Made by a program: the position numbers and the translations under genes | In this document: in pieces, positions 12,094 through 24,700 of the stretch | Layout of the letters: every line of letters begins with the position of its first letter | Numbering within the stretch: the stretch's first letter is position 1 | Notes under the pieces: generated by a model | Database searches by the model: none | Told to the model about the DNA's origin: nothing | What the model saw: only the letters and a program-made list of their open reading frames with translations | Source: Lunularia cruciata | Lineage: Eukaryota > Streptophyta > Marchantiopsida > Lunulariales > Lunulariaceae | Assembly (NCBI GenBank): GCA_948567375.1 | Contig: OX419762.1 | Span: 51,317,034-51,381,033 of the forward strand | Direction of reading: 5' to 3' | Length of the DNA stretch: 64,000 nt

Positions 12094-12291
12094 ATGAATC
12101 CATTGACGAGGCTCAGAATTAGCTTGCGCAGGATGGTGCACAAGGGCGAGAGAGCTGCTACCACCGCGACTCATCCCGCACACACACACCACCATGCACA
12201 CACGACCACCGCGGGGACTGGCCGCTGGAGCAGGAAGCTAAAACGCGCCATGTTCTGGAGGAGAAGGCCCCATGCCACCGTCACAATCTAG
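12094..12291 (+). CDS. Small basic protein, hypothetical (65 aa)
   Basis: This frame has its own ATG at 12094 after a CT-rich leader. It encodes a 65-residue, strongly basic peptide: an Arg-rich N-terminus (RLRISLRRMVHKGER), a His/Thr-rich middle (HPAHTHHHAHTTT) and a C-terminus of W-R-KLKRAMFWRRRP type. I do not recognise a family. There is no signal peptide or membrane span. The local base composition is more GC-rich than its surroundings, which favours coding or exon use. It could equally be a chance ORF in the transcribed leader of a noncoding RNA. Confidence 0.35.
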   Translation: MNPLTRLRISLRRMVHKGERAATTATHPAHTHHHAHTTTAGTGRWSRKLKRAMFWRRRPHATVTI

Positions 12292-15200
12292 AGTGGCTAG
12301 CAGTCATGATAAGTGAGTCTCACTCGCTGTCTGTGGTCGCGGTGAATGCGAAATTTCCTATGTGGGAGGATCAATGGATTTGCAGGGCTGCAATCACTTT
12401 CGGTGAAAATAACTTGCAGTTCCCCTGATTTTGATTTGCATGCTTTCCTCGGTGTGAATAGGCCCAAACTACGCCTTCTGTCGATTGTAAATACGCGCTA
12501 TGTACGATAGCTTCATGCTATCAGGGGCCGCGAGGATTGCTGTATATAGAGCATCTTCTGATTGTTACTGGAAGATGGAGTTCTATACTTTTAGTAGTTC
12601 TCCCATTGTTGGTGCTGAGATTCCCACAGCGCCGTTTCCAATTCTTTGTGGAGCCTGGGAATCAGTTGTCCCCTACTCTTGGATAAGGCAGACGGTAGTC
12701 TTAGTCTGCTCGGTTTAGTTAACTCAGTTGTAGTTCGACAATTGTCGCAGGTGAAACATCCAAAAAACGATTTATTCTTCACTGCAATTTACTATAAATA
12801 TGAAGTTCTTATATTTTACACATCTTTGTTCGATACGTAAAGCATCTGTGGAATGAGTGTGATATGTTCAGTCTTTCCCTCATTTGCCTCAGACCAGAGA
12901 GTTTCAAAACCGGTCACTGCATATTCTCTTCTCAATTTTATACTTCTGCGATGGAATCCATGCGTACTTTTTACTTCTACACATCTTTATTTGATACCTG
13001 TGAAATGAATGTACTGTGTCTGTGTTTTCGTCATTTTCCTCTACGTAGATGAATGTTGCGTAGTTCATGGTAGATCATATCGTTTTCAAACTTTCGTGGA
13101 ATTCATCCATATCACTGCCAGATCTCAAGTCTCAAAATCGGTCATTGCGTATTTATCTTTCTATTTTGTACTGCCGTGATGACATCCATTATGAGTATAT
13201 ACTGTGAAGCACCTTGCTCCCAATGAAAATCTACGTGCCCTGGAGAGGCTGAGAACGATAACGAGTTTCCGGCTACTTTGACTTGATTGCTGTTTGCTGC
13301 AGATTTTTTCCCCTTGCACAATGAATATCATGAAGTATATAATACCTAATGTCGCTCAATACTCCCTGAAAATATTGAGATTTACTTCAGATTTCCCGTA
13401 TATAGATATTATCTGTTTTTGTTACTCATAATAGTCGCTCAAAATGTTAAAATATTTTCTTATAATTTCATATTTACATTAGGTTCCCCTGTATATTGTA
13501 TTATCTATTTTAGTTTGCTTACGCGTTGTGTAAGAAAAATACTACTATATCCAATCATATTTAGAATATTTTATCTTAAAATGGTACATATGATATTAAC
13601 ATTGAAAGTATATAATTTGGAATGTACTTCCAAATTATGAATCATAATAACTAATGAGCAATATTAAAGTCAAATGTTATTCCAAACAGTTCCACGTAAA
13701 ATTGCCATGCACTTTTTGCTGGTTCAATATTGTTACTTTGGTACTGTGTGGCAGAAAGCAGCTTTGCCGGATTGTTTTATGAAGTTTCCTGTACCCTCGC
13801 ATTTCTGTGGAATGAGGTCTTATCTCGTTAAACGCCTTATGTATTTTGTTATAAAGTGCATTCTTCATATTTCATGGACTGTAAGTGATTGTCAAACATC
13901 TTGATGTCATTTTGATGCTTGGATTCGCATGTGCTTGGTTTGCGTAGGATCTGTCCTTAGTGAATGTGGAGTTCCCGTTCTACAAACAACTTCCTCACTC
14001 ATTTCACATACATCTATAATATATATATACACACATTTCGTTCCATAGAACAAATGAGCGTAGGAACTCAGATATGAACGGTAAAAGTGAAACTCTCGAA
14101 TGACCTTCGTCTCACTTGCCATATATATAATACAGTCGATTCAACTAAAACGAACGGTAGATTGAAAACATCAGTGGAGCTTGGATTTCGACCTATCCGT
14201 CCGTATCTACCGAGGATAAATCTTAAGGTGTGTGGATTATTCTATCATGAGACTAGTCCACATTTCTGTCATGAAACGACGGAACCAACACATGTTCGAC
14301 ATATGGGTCCCTCTATAACGCGCATGATCTTTGACAGTTCCAAATTGTACAGAACGAAGTTCGACCAAACGGCGGACTGGTTGATACTGGTTGTATTCTA
14401 TAGGAGAATGACAACAGCTTCAATCGCTTTCCAGTAATTTTCTGAACTATTCTCCTCATTTGAGGGCTCATTTGTGCATCGTCAAGTTCACGACCGAGTG
14501 CTGTAAACGAAACCCAACAATAAATAGCAATCATTGTTTCGAAACGAATGGCGTTTGGCGATGTGTATTCGTGCGGTAGACACTAATTGTCACCCGACAA
14601 CTAAGAATGGAACCTTTTACCCAATTTTCTCTCCAATCATCAATCTTATTTCATCATTCCGTTTCGGTTGTAGCCTACGTTATTACAAACCGATTGGGAA
14701 TAGATGACTGCTAATCTGTTCATCTCTGCACCATCTATCTGTAAATAGAAGCTTGTATATTGCTATCCTTATGTTGAAAAAGTGTTGATAGTGTGTGGTG
14801 GCACGCCTGTGTTGCTTATGGATTGTGCTGTTCGCAGTTCAACCTGCGGTGACATTGTGTGATGGCATTGTTGGTGGTATTGTCAGGGCACAATGAGAGT
14901 TCTTTTATGTTCGCTCACAAAACTGATATGCGGGAATGCGCTGATATACACATGCTTTCTGTATCACATATGCTTGTCGATATAGTTGCTCTGTTCAGAA
15001 GATGCTTTTATAAGACCAGAAATTAAGTGTAGAAACGAAGAAAACCCGTTGATATCATGGTCAGTAAAGTGTAGAAATGGTTGGAGGTATATATACTTGT
15101 TAGACTCAAATTGAATGCCAGACAGGGAAAGGTCAGTGAAGCCTGTGGATCTCGACGTAACAAAGTACCATCACCCATCTGTCTATATCTACCGAGAATA

Positions 15201-15640
15201 ATCGATGAGAGTAATCAGCTCTTCTACCACGAGAAACCTACGCAATTGAACACCAACATATATATGGCAGTTCTTACGGACATATGCCAGTTCCAACATG
15301 CACAAAACTGGAACCCAAACCACCATTAATCAGTTTCTGTGTTTCTAAAATCCAATTCACTGTATCTCGGAGTGATGTTCGCTCCTCAGTATTTGACTAA
15401 ACATATTCGCTCAATTTTGGGGCTCCATGTCCCGTGCCAGAATGAGGAACACAAGTGCTGTTAGCCAAACACAACAGTAAAGAGTACATAGTAGTCAATT
15501 TCTTAACCGACGGGATCTCGGCTGTCAAGATATGCCAGCCTACAAGTAAGAATGACACCAAAGCAGACTAGATTACACACAGAATCTTACCGGCTTCATT
15601 CGGATACACAAAATTGCATCCATGGCTCTGTGAAACACTG
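12292..15640. other. No recognisable gene
   Basis: The stretch just downstream of the small ORF (to about 12720) is moderately GC-rich and could be its 3' region. The rest to 15640 has only short unrelated ORFs. Nothing in it could be assigned to a protein, RNA or transposon family. Confidence 0.45.
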
Positions 15641-15646
15641 TTGTAT

Positions 15647-16080
15647 TGACTCGTAAGTAGAGTACCATTCGGCGGACTCTACGAGGTACTTAAGAGGAGG
15701 GTACAAGCCCCTATTCAGAGAGTCATTTTTGTATGTCATTTATTTCTTTTCTTCTTTTCTCCAATGCTGAGGGACGTATATTGATTTTTGTATGTCATTT
15801 ACTTCTTCGTCTTTATTTCTTTTCCTTTATCTCCAAAGCTCAGAGACATACACTCTTTTTATATGTCATTTATTTCTTTGTCTTTGTTTTTTTTCTATGT
15901 ATCTCTAAAGCTTAGAGACATATACTCATTTTTGCCATGTCATTTATTTCTTTGTCTTTAATTTTTTTTCTATTTATCTCCAAATTTTAGAGACATAACT
16001 CATTTTTATATGTCATTCATGCATTGTTCTTCATTCTTTTTCCTTTATCTCCGGAGCTTAAGGACGGATTATTGAATAAT
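15647..16080 (+). repeat. LTR-like repeat containing five about 70-bp tandem units
   Basis: The sequence opens TGTTGTATTGACTCGTAAG and recurs elsewhere on the minus strand (17320-17550, about 18290-18450 and 19010-19190). Five units beginning with a TTTTTxTATGTCATT block start near 15727, 15785, 15858, 15930 and 16003; each ends with a CTCCAAAGCTxAGxGACAT block. The TG start and its position beside Copia-like remnants suggest an old LTR with internal amplification. Confidence 0.6.
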
Positions 16081-16299
16081 AAAGAGCATTCCTTATGTTA
16101 ATTTCCCCTGTCTTTTATAAGACGGTATTAGAGAGTCATTTTTAGTGGTCTTTTAGTTTTTCTGTTATGTGCCCCACATTCATAGTAGTCAATTTACTTT
16201 TATTCTTTTCTTTCCATTTGGAGATCTACTAGCTATACTCTCTCTTTCCAAATGGAAAAAGAGAATGCTATAACGATATATAAAAATTTCTCATTGAGT

Positions 16300-17315
16300 T
16301 TCAGAAGCTTGTTCTCATTTTAGAAAATGTGAAATATCAATTGGCACATAATGATACAGTTGAGAATAAATGCAACCATGCATCCATGGATCAAAGAATA
16401 CCTCATATGCTACAAGCAAAAGCAATGTTAGCACTTGTTGTTACTCCTTCACTAGAAATAGAACACTCCAGACCACCTTTCAAATGTCTTTTTGCCCACG
16501 TCCTCTGCAAGTCCTTGTCCAGGACGTGGGTTCATTCTTCTAGAATTACCTTCTCGTAAATTGTTTCTCTGCTAAAAATAGAAGTTGGAGAATTGCTTCT
16601 CTTCTTATGATTCATTTCTTCTTCAAGAACTATAGATTTGATAACTTTCTTTCGTAATTGCTTTCTTTGTCCTTGATCCAATGGATTTATTCAATCTTTT
16701 CTATTTTTCGAAGTGCATTGAACACAAGAAATGCCCTGCTTCTTTTGCTCATTCCTCCTCTAATATCTAAGTATTGATCCCTCAAATTGAACAACTCTTG
16801 GAGAAAGCCTTCAATTGATTGATCATCTCCATAACAAACATTGTAGGATTGTTTTCTATAGAGACAATTTCTAGATCATGCTAACGGTCTTCTTAACTTC
16901 TTCTAGTCTATTCCATATATCTTGCACTTGTGAATATGCACATCTGGTAATGGTTTGATGTTTAGCACCAATTATGTTTATGTCTCCAATTCTTTTTCCG
17001 CCCATTCAACTATCTTATCATCCTTATTGCCATCTGAATTTTATGCTTCTCCACTGACATATTTGAAAATGTTGACAAGAACTCAGTAAGTATTTCATAA
17101 CAAATGTCCATATCACATAGTTCTTGTCACTCAATCTATCAATTCATGGATTTGATGAGGGAGATGTGTAAACATGGCTATACCCTCTTTTTCCAAGCGG
17201 AAAAAATCAAAATCAAAATCAAATTGACTGAGATAAATATGGAGCACACAATAGAAAACTAAAATAGCCACTAAGAATGATACTTCCATACCATGTTATA
17301 AGAGATTTGGAAAAG
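16300..17315 (-). pseudogene. Copia retrotransposon gag remnant with primer site
   Basis: On the minus strand, starting beside an LTR fragment, TTATAACATGGTATGG resembles the LTR end plus a methionine-tRNA primer-binding site (TGGTAT...). Further along come DKNYVIWTFVMKYLL, an AKHQTITRC...QVQDIWNRL run and a DDQSIEGF...LFNLRDQY-like run. These are the order and motifs of plant Copia Gag (UBN2-type) proteins. Stops and shifts are frequent. Related gag pieces recur at 21590-21840 and 26100-26640 in the same orientation. Confidence 0.65.
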
Positions 17316-17319
17316 AAAT

Positions 17320-17550
17320 ATAGAATTAAATTTCTCAATAACCCTAAGCTTTATATCCCCAAAGCTTCTGTAAATAAAATAAGGAATAAAATTCTAGCTT
17401 AAGCTTTGTATCCATAAAGATTAGAGATTAAAAAGAAAGCTTAGAAATACAAAGAAAAGAAATAAATTAAAAAAATAATTGAGTGCGAGACTAGTGGCTT
17501 TAGCACCCCTCCTAAGTACCTAACATACTTATGGGTTAATATAGTATAGT
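17320..17550 (-). repeat. LTR fragment of the minus-strand Copia element
   Basis: This shares AAGCTT, CAAAGAAAAGAAATAAAT and the terminal GGGTTAATATA region (reverse of the TGTTGTATTxAC start) with the copies at 15647, 18290 and 19010. It lies directly next to the primer-site-like sequence at about 17300, as a 5' LTR should on this strand. Confidence 0.55.
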
Positions 17551-18289
17551 ACTAGAAGGCACCGTATCTTTTTTATTTGTTTTATAGATTCTCTTCATTT
17601 GTTAAAATGATTGGGTCATCTAGTCAAGGATGTAGTTGATGTCTTGTTATTTAATTTTCATGAAAATATAACATGTGGAGAATATTATTGGTGAAGTAAT
17701 TGCAGAAACTGCAAACATTGCTAAAGTATTTGCAACACATGAGGTATTGTTTAATCTGCAATATAAAATTCCATCTTTCTCAATTGTGTCACTATCTGCA
17801 AATTGATACTTCAGCGGATGTTGTTGATATTTTGGGAAGAAGGAACAAGCTTCTCAATTTTAATGAGGAAGCTTTTACAGATCTTTAAGGATATGATGGT
17901 CAGATTAGCAAATAAGGGTTAGGAATGGAGAAAGGTTTCTACCTTTTTCTTATACTTCTTTATGTTTTAACTTCTTGCATTTTAGAAGAAAGAAGACCTT
18001 ATACTAATTATTGACTATTAATACCTTCTTTCAATAATAATAATTTTTATTAATTCATGCAGCTATTACAATAGCACCTTCAAAACTAGTTGTATCAAAG
18101 AATTGAAGATTTGACACCACAACCTCCAAGATGTTGTTTATATGCTTATACATAAAATAAAATAAAACAAGGTATGAGATAAGCCTTTCCACTCAATATA
18201 CCTCTAGCAAGGTTATCACTTAAGAGGATATCTAATTAATTTCATCCTTGTCCCATTGATTGGATATCCATAGAAATTAAAAAAAGGAA

Positions 18290-18452
18290 TTCATTTCCAA
18301 ATAATATGTCCTTAAGCTTTTGGGAATACAAAGAAAAAAAAAGATAAAGAAATAAATAACACACAAAAATTATTGTGTTAATAAGTGCTTGTGTACTCTT
18401 CTTATTACATTGTATAGTCCGTTTAGTGGTGCTTTGCTTATGAGTTAATACA
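18290..18452 (-). repeat. LTR fragment, same family
   Basis: Read in reverse it starts TGTTGTATTAACTCATAAG, continues with AAGCACCACTAAACGGAC and then a TTATTTCTTTATC stretch, matching the plus-strand copy at 15647. Isolated and truncated. Confidence 0.6.
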
Positions 18453-19009
18453 ACACTCCTTTTCCACAATGGGAGAACATTCCTCCTTGAAACAAGACCT
18501 AATATTTTACAAGCAATGAACTAAGACTTAAGGAATGCACTGGTCAATATATCTTTTTCCATCTTGTTAAAGGGACAATACTCTAGCTCAACTTTCTCTG
18601 CTCCATGTATTGCATGATGAAATGATGTTGAATATCATAGTGTTTGGTGTACTTGATTATTGAATTGGCAAATATTGCCCATAGTTCTTGTTATCCTATA
18701 ATCCACAAGGTTAGCAAGGTCAATGTAGTAACATTGTGATCATGAAGTTTGTGTTGATTGATTTCAATCATGGCATGTGGCTTTCAATTCAACCTCATCT
18801 CCTCTTATGGTTTATATCACTTTCTGAAGTCTCAACCTGTTATTGGTAGGTCACTTTGAACCTATAAATCCTCATGCACTTGTGGTTGTGGAGTGTGTAG
18901 GTCACTTCCTCAAGTCTTAACCTCATATTGGTGGAGTGCTCATGTATGTTGCATTAAAATCTGTTCATTTTTGGTGTTTAGTTTTCTTTAATGAAAAAAA
19001 CATCAGATC

Positions 19010-19215
19010 ATAAAAAATCTATCTCTAAGCTTGATAAATATAAGGAAAAGAATTAAAGATAAAGAATTAGATGAGACACAAAAATAATTGTGTGAATAAA
19101 CTATTGTAAGCCTCTTCTTAAGTACTTTGTAGAATGTTCAAATGGTGCTCTTCTTATGGATTGGACTTCTTTTGTCACCTATTTCTTTTTTTGTGGTGCT
19201 CTACTTATGGATTTG
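19010..19215 (-). repeat. LTR fragment, same family
   Basis: It contains the AAGCTTGATAAATATAAGGA, CACAAAAATAATTGTGTGAA and CTCTTCTTAxGTACxxTGTA blocks of the family. The GGTGCTCTxCTTATGGATT end is locally repeated at about 19150 and 19195. Confidence 0.5.
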
Positions 19216-19319
19216 ACTCCTTTTAGAATCTTTTTCCTTTTTGTGTCTCAATGCTCAGGGAATTTGGAATTTAGGTATTTATAGGATTATTTTTAGTAAG
19301 ATTAATAATAAAATAATTT

Positions 19320-20945
19320 ATGTAATAATATGGAGTTAACAAAAGAGTTAGTGGAAGTTAAGGAGTTAATCAAATCAGCTACATATAGCAAAAAGGAGGT
19401 ATAACTAGTATAACATAAGAATACTAAGAATATTCTAGAAGAATCTAAGAAGTTTCATGGTAAAATATTCTTGAAGCATCTAGTAAGCTTGGTGGTGAGA
19501 AGCTTCTAGGTACTTTCCAAGGATTGAGTAACTTGTATGCCAAGTTGACGATTAGCTTAGCTTACATGCCAAATAAACGGCTAGCTTAACTTGCACTCCA
19601 AGAAAGGTGGCTTCAAGAAGAAACCTTCTTTGGAAGCTTCTTGAGAATCTTGTACCTAAGTGGCTTATAAATACCACAAATTGGTCTTGACCTAAACTCC
19701 ACAAAACCTCTAAACACACCCTATAAAATAGATTAGATAGCACTAATAGAGATTGATGTCATCCAATGGAGTCCACTTGGCATGTCAAACCAAGAATGGT
19801 TGTGAAAAAATGGTTATTGCTTCTATTGTTACTAAATTGGACATCATATTGCTAAATGTCAAGTCTAGAATGTACAACCTTGACTAATTGCCCAAATGGA
19901 GTTCATGGGGCACGATGATCAAGGAAATGATGAGTACTAATAGGAGACACAAAGCCACTTATTGGGAACCTAATTAGTTCCAATGGGAGTGAAAGCTTGT
20001 TCTATGTAAGTTTTGTTCTCTTGCAAGGTATGATATCCAATCATGGCTGTAGGATTTTGATTGATTCTAGGAGTTCTAAAAATTGCATGTCCATATAATT
20101 AGCACAGGAATTATGTATTCTTATCAAGTCAATATTGAGAAACAAATTGAAGATGGTATCCCCTCTATTGAGTCAATCTTCACTCACTCCTATTTGGATA
20201 GGATTCTTTGCGATTATTCAAATCTTTTTTCCCACTACTTGCAAACTTGCACTTCCTAGTCACATGAAGATGCACCCTATATTCCATATCTCCAAGTTAA
20301 AACCATTTTTTATAACATATCTTGTTTCCCTACTTGTATCCAACCTCCTCTTATTCCAATCTCTATTAATGATCATGCAAAATATGAGGTTGATTTTATA
20401 TTTGCATAGTGTGATATCAAACATGGCCGCCAATGACACACCAAATATACAATCCTTTGGAAAGGTATTCTCTTCATGATGCCACATGAAAGCCTTGTTC
20501 TCATCTCCTAATTACACAAGTGGCTATCCAAGAGTTTGAAGGGTCCATGGCATCAAAGATAGGACCAATTAGGAGCAAGGGAATATAATAATAAGGAGTT
20601 AGAAAAAGAGCTAGTAGAAGCTAAGGAGTTCATTGAATTAGTTACATATAGCAAAAATGAAGTATAACTAGCATAACCTAAGAATAATAAGAATATTCTA
20701 GAAGCATCTAAGAAGCTTTATGGTCTAATATACTAGAAGAATCTAGGAATTTTTGTGGTAAGAAGCTTATATGAACCTTCCAAGGTTTGAGTAATTTGAA
20801 TTTAAAGTTGATAACTAGCTTGGCTTACATGCCAATTAAATGGTCAATTTAGCTTGCACTCCAAGAAAGGCAACTTTGTGAAGGAACACTCAAAGCTTCT
20901 TAAAAACCTTGTACCTAAATGGCTTACAAATACCAAGGCCAAAGC
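19320..20945 (+). mobile_element. Internally deleted Gypsy-like retrotransposon between two LTRs
   Basis: Direct repeats at about 19320-19685 and 20585-20945 share long blocks such as AGAATATTCTAGAAG, TAACTTGxAT and TTGCACTCCAAGAAAGG, and look like the two LTRs. Between them are a CCHC zinc knuckle at 19818-19859 (CFYC...GHHIAKC), a protease active-site block at about 20045-20092 (ILIDSRSSKN, normally IDSGS) and then directly a Gypsy integrase C-terminus at 20135-20330 (KLALPSHMKMHPIFHISKLK). The RT, RNase H and integrase catalytic core are missing, so a large internal deletion joined protease to the integrase tail. Stops make the copy dead. Confidence 0.75.
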
Positions 20946-21589
20946 TCATGCTAGGCATTTGGAGTTTCTCTCACTTTAGATTGTTAATGTGAACTTCCAT
21001 TCTTATCTTCCATTCTCCTATTTTTCTCCTCTATCTTTTACAAATTATATTGCATTGAAGAAATTTAGATTATTCCTTTCGTAGCTAAGTTATCTTTCTC
21101 TAGTCTTACTCTCATTGAGTGGCATTGATTGTAAGCACATGTCTTGATATATATACAATACTTAAGAGGTTGAGAAATAAAGAGTAGTTTATGGATTCAC
21201 AATGATAGAAGAAGGAAGAAGGTGATGGATTGATACCATGGAGAAAAGGAGGAAGTAAGAGATTAAGACAACTAGATGAAAGTGCAAGATAACACAAGAG
21301 ATATAGACCAAAATAGAAGAAGATTGTTAGCCCTTTTGCATGATCAAGGAATTGTTTTTGAAGAAGAAACTTTGGACCTTTGTTGTGTAAATGGTAAATC
21401 AATGGAAGGCTTTCTCCAAGAATTGTTTAATTTGAAAGATCAATAGCTAAAGATTTGAGAGGAAATTAGCAAGAGAGTTGTAGTGTTTCTTATGCTCAAT
21501 AGATCTCATGGTTTAGAGAGTGTAGTGAGAACAATAACTGTTATACTTCTCTTGCTCATCTCCACTCCAATTCTCTTGCTCATTTCCCC

Positions 21590-21845
21590 TCCAGATATTG
21601 ATTCCTCAATTTGAACAACTCTTAGGGAAATCCTTTCATTGATTGGCCACCTACATTACAAAGATTATATAGTTTCTTTGTATGATAATTCATCTATCAT
21701 ACTATCCGCCTTGTCAACTTCTTCCGACTTGCTCCACATCACTTGCTCTATCTAAGGTGCCCACATTTTTACAAATTTTACTCCTTCCATCAATTTCACT
21801 CTTGTTTGCAAAGATAAGACATAGTAACTTCTTGTTTAGGGAGAA
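21590..21845 (-). pseudogene. Copia gag fragment
   Basis: The sequence is recognisably related to 16750-17000 (shared TATTGATxCCTCAATTTGAAC, CTTGGxGxAAxCCTTxxATTGATTGxxCA). The frame is destroyed. It belongs to the same family as the element at 16300. Confidence 0.5.
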
Positions 21846-22299
21846 AAACTTCTAAGTTGAGTTTCCTTTGGAGTTGTTTTTGTACACACACAGCTACAAA
21901 GGGAACAAGGGTGAGCATTCTAAAGGAAGAATTCCAAAGATATCAAGTCCAAAAGGTAAACAAAGTTCAAAGGGTACAAGTACAAAGGCCTTTGCCTACA
22001 AATACCTTTGGCTTTGGTAGGTGCATTCAAATTAATGTACATCAATTTGAATGCACTACCACTTGGATACAAAATTTTTGCTAAAGACCATTCATATTTA
22101 AGGAGGAGGGACTATTTGCATTCAACAAAGGCTTTGCATGTGTCGAGAAAGATAGCTCAAGGAATTTTGTTCCTTTGTGGAGATAGATTGCTCACCCACT
22201 ACTCAATGACTTAAAATCAATTACTAAAAGATTTTGACTATAGATTTTAGGGCCTCTTAATCCAATTTCACATTTGTAGCTTATTTGAATTACAAGCCA

Positions 22300-24700
22300 A
22301 AGTAACACTTAGAAATTCTAAGGTTTCACATTTTGGTGTTGCCTTCATAATTGTTTTAGCCTTCATCTTTATGCTTGAACCTTTACCTTTTCCTTCATCC
22401 TCACTACTTGATAAGAGATATGGTGCTCACTTCAAAGTAGAGAAGGAAAATCCCCAAAGTCATCCTCCAACCCCCAAACGTCAACAAATGGGTGGTGCAT
22501 TGTAGGGCCAAAATGAACTAGGCAAGCATCTTGCCTTTTTGCTTTGGAATTGAGAGCTTAGTGGTGTTACCATCACCTTGGAAATTATGTATTGGATAGA
22601 GAGGCCATTAGGAGACCTCCAAGGTAGTTTATTTGCATGGACCAAGGAACACTAGAAGAACATTCTTGGTTTGGAGGACTTGCAATTGGGTGCAATGACC
22701 ATTGACACCCAATACATCCAACCCACCCAATGCAAAGCTAGAGAGAGCCATAATTGCTTCCTTCAATGATCCACAAACAAATAATGTGTGGAGAGTTAGA
22801 AATTATAAGGACCTAGCCTTAAGCTATTGTAGAAGCGGTTATGAAGTTATTTAAGCCCACAAGGACAACATACTTGAATAGAAATCAAGCATTCTTCTTC
22901 AAGTACATATGCAAGGAGAAATAGTGAATTAGCCCATATTTTTTATGTGCAAATGAGGAGCTTACTCAAATAATAGGAGGAGTGACTTATCTTGCACCAT
23001 TTGTAATACATTTCTACACAGGGTTGAATCTCCTCACCAAGGAAGAGCGGAAGAATTTTCCCTCATATTGGCATTTGAAAGGCTACTTCAATTTTCAATT
23101 GGAAGGGAAAGCAATGATCAAGAAGTATTTCCTATTAAATGAAGAGTTTGCCAATATAGGTAAGTTTGTGAAGGTGAAATAGGAACTACCATTACCAAGA
23201 AAAAGAAGCAATTTGGACCCACAAAGATCACAAACTATCTTTAGGATACCAAGGATGAATCCATAGCTGATTGATATATCTCCCAAAGGGAAGACCAAAG
23301 ATATTGATGAGGAGGAGGAGAAGAGGAGAATTCATTCTCCTTATAAGGATCCCAAGCCTTAAAGTCCAAAGAAGAAGCTAGCTAGTATGAAGACACCCAA
23401 TTTGCTATATTGGAAGAAGAAGAGCAAAGTGCACAAAAGGAGAAGTCAGTCAAAGAAGGGGAGGATCAAGGAAGTTCACACCCCAAAGAAGAAGCCCACT
23501 TTAAAGAAGAAGTTCACTCCAAATGTAGTGGAGAAGTGGAGCAATCAAGCACAAAGATCAAAGGAGATATAGTGACTAAAGTTTTGGGAGAACATTTGCA
23601 ATTAGGAATTTAAGACAGCAATGGGAATTTGAATCTGCCTATGATAGGTAGCAAAAATTATTCATCAATTTGGACAAGAAAAACATTCATAGAAGTTGCA
23701 CCAAATTTCATGTGGTTTGGAAACATGAAACCACATGAAATGCAATAAGTATGTATTTCCATCGCTTTCTATACAACATCTATGTAATTAGTACAACGTA
23801 TTTCATGCAGTAAGTAAAATTTTACTACAAGAACAAAAAGCCCCAATAATTGAGGAAGAAAAACTTTATTATAAATTTGGTGGGGCCAATCTTGGAGCTG
23901 ATGAAGCAAATCTTACCAATATACAAAGACATCACAAACTACATCTCTCTTGTTCAAAGATTGCATAAAAAAGCATGCATGATAGGGGCAAAGCAAGCCA
24001 AGGCAAAGGAAGAGATAAAAAAAAAGGTATCTAACTTGTACAAGGCAAAGTGAAGAAGATGAATGAGCTAATAAAGGAGATAATCAAGACAAAGAGGCAA
24101 AATACTATGCTTCTTAGATATTGCAAAAGGAATCAGGAAAAATTTAGGAATTTGCAAGGGGAGTTAAGAGCACTTTGGCTCTAAGCCAAAGGTTAGCAAC
24201 AAGAGTACAAAGAGTGGCAGATGATAAGTGATGAGGAAGTGGGGTTCATCCAAGGAGAGATGGAGAAAGCAAAGATTCACTTAGTGACCATAGATGTATA
24301 ATTTAGTGAATACAAGAGAAAAGTGGTTGTACAATTGGAAGGGATGGTTGTTGTGCTAAAGAAGGAGGAGAAGGAGAAGGAATTTCTTACCTCCAAATGA
24401 AGGACGAGTTGATGGCCAAAAGTCCAAGGAATCTACAATGCTCAGCAGAATAGAAGACAAAGATTGTCAAATAGATGGAAGAAACTTGAGACAAGTTAGT
24501 GAGGATGAACAAAGAAGCAACATGAGTAAAAGTTCATTGGACAAAGATACACAAACTCAAGTTGCAAATACAAACATGGAGGCACAAGTCTACCCCAAAG
24601 AGAAGATAGATCAACTAGCCATTTGCCTTGAAAACATATTGATAGGAAATTTACATAATCTCTATATTCTCTCCTAAACTATAGACAAGAATTCTACATA
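22300..24700. other. Lys-rich open fragments of unknown, probably retroelement, origin
   Basis: Plus-strand open pieces at 22982-23182, 23387-23572, 23850-24053 and 24438-24677 are rich in Lys and Glu and have a coiled-coil look; one reads GVTYLAPFVIHFYTGLNLL. The purine-rich strand bias is strong and continuous. No retroviral protease, RT or integrase motif was found, and no known protein family is recognised. It may be the internal part of a large non-autonomous retrotransposon derivative. Confidence 0.3.

Noticed and set aside
15727-16070. CRISPR-like array
   Set aside because: Units are adjacent diverged tandem repeats without unique spacers, in plant DNA.
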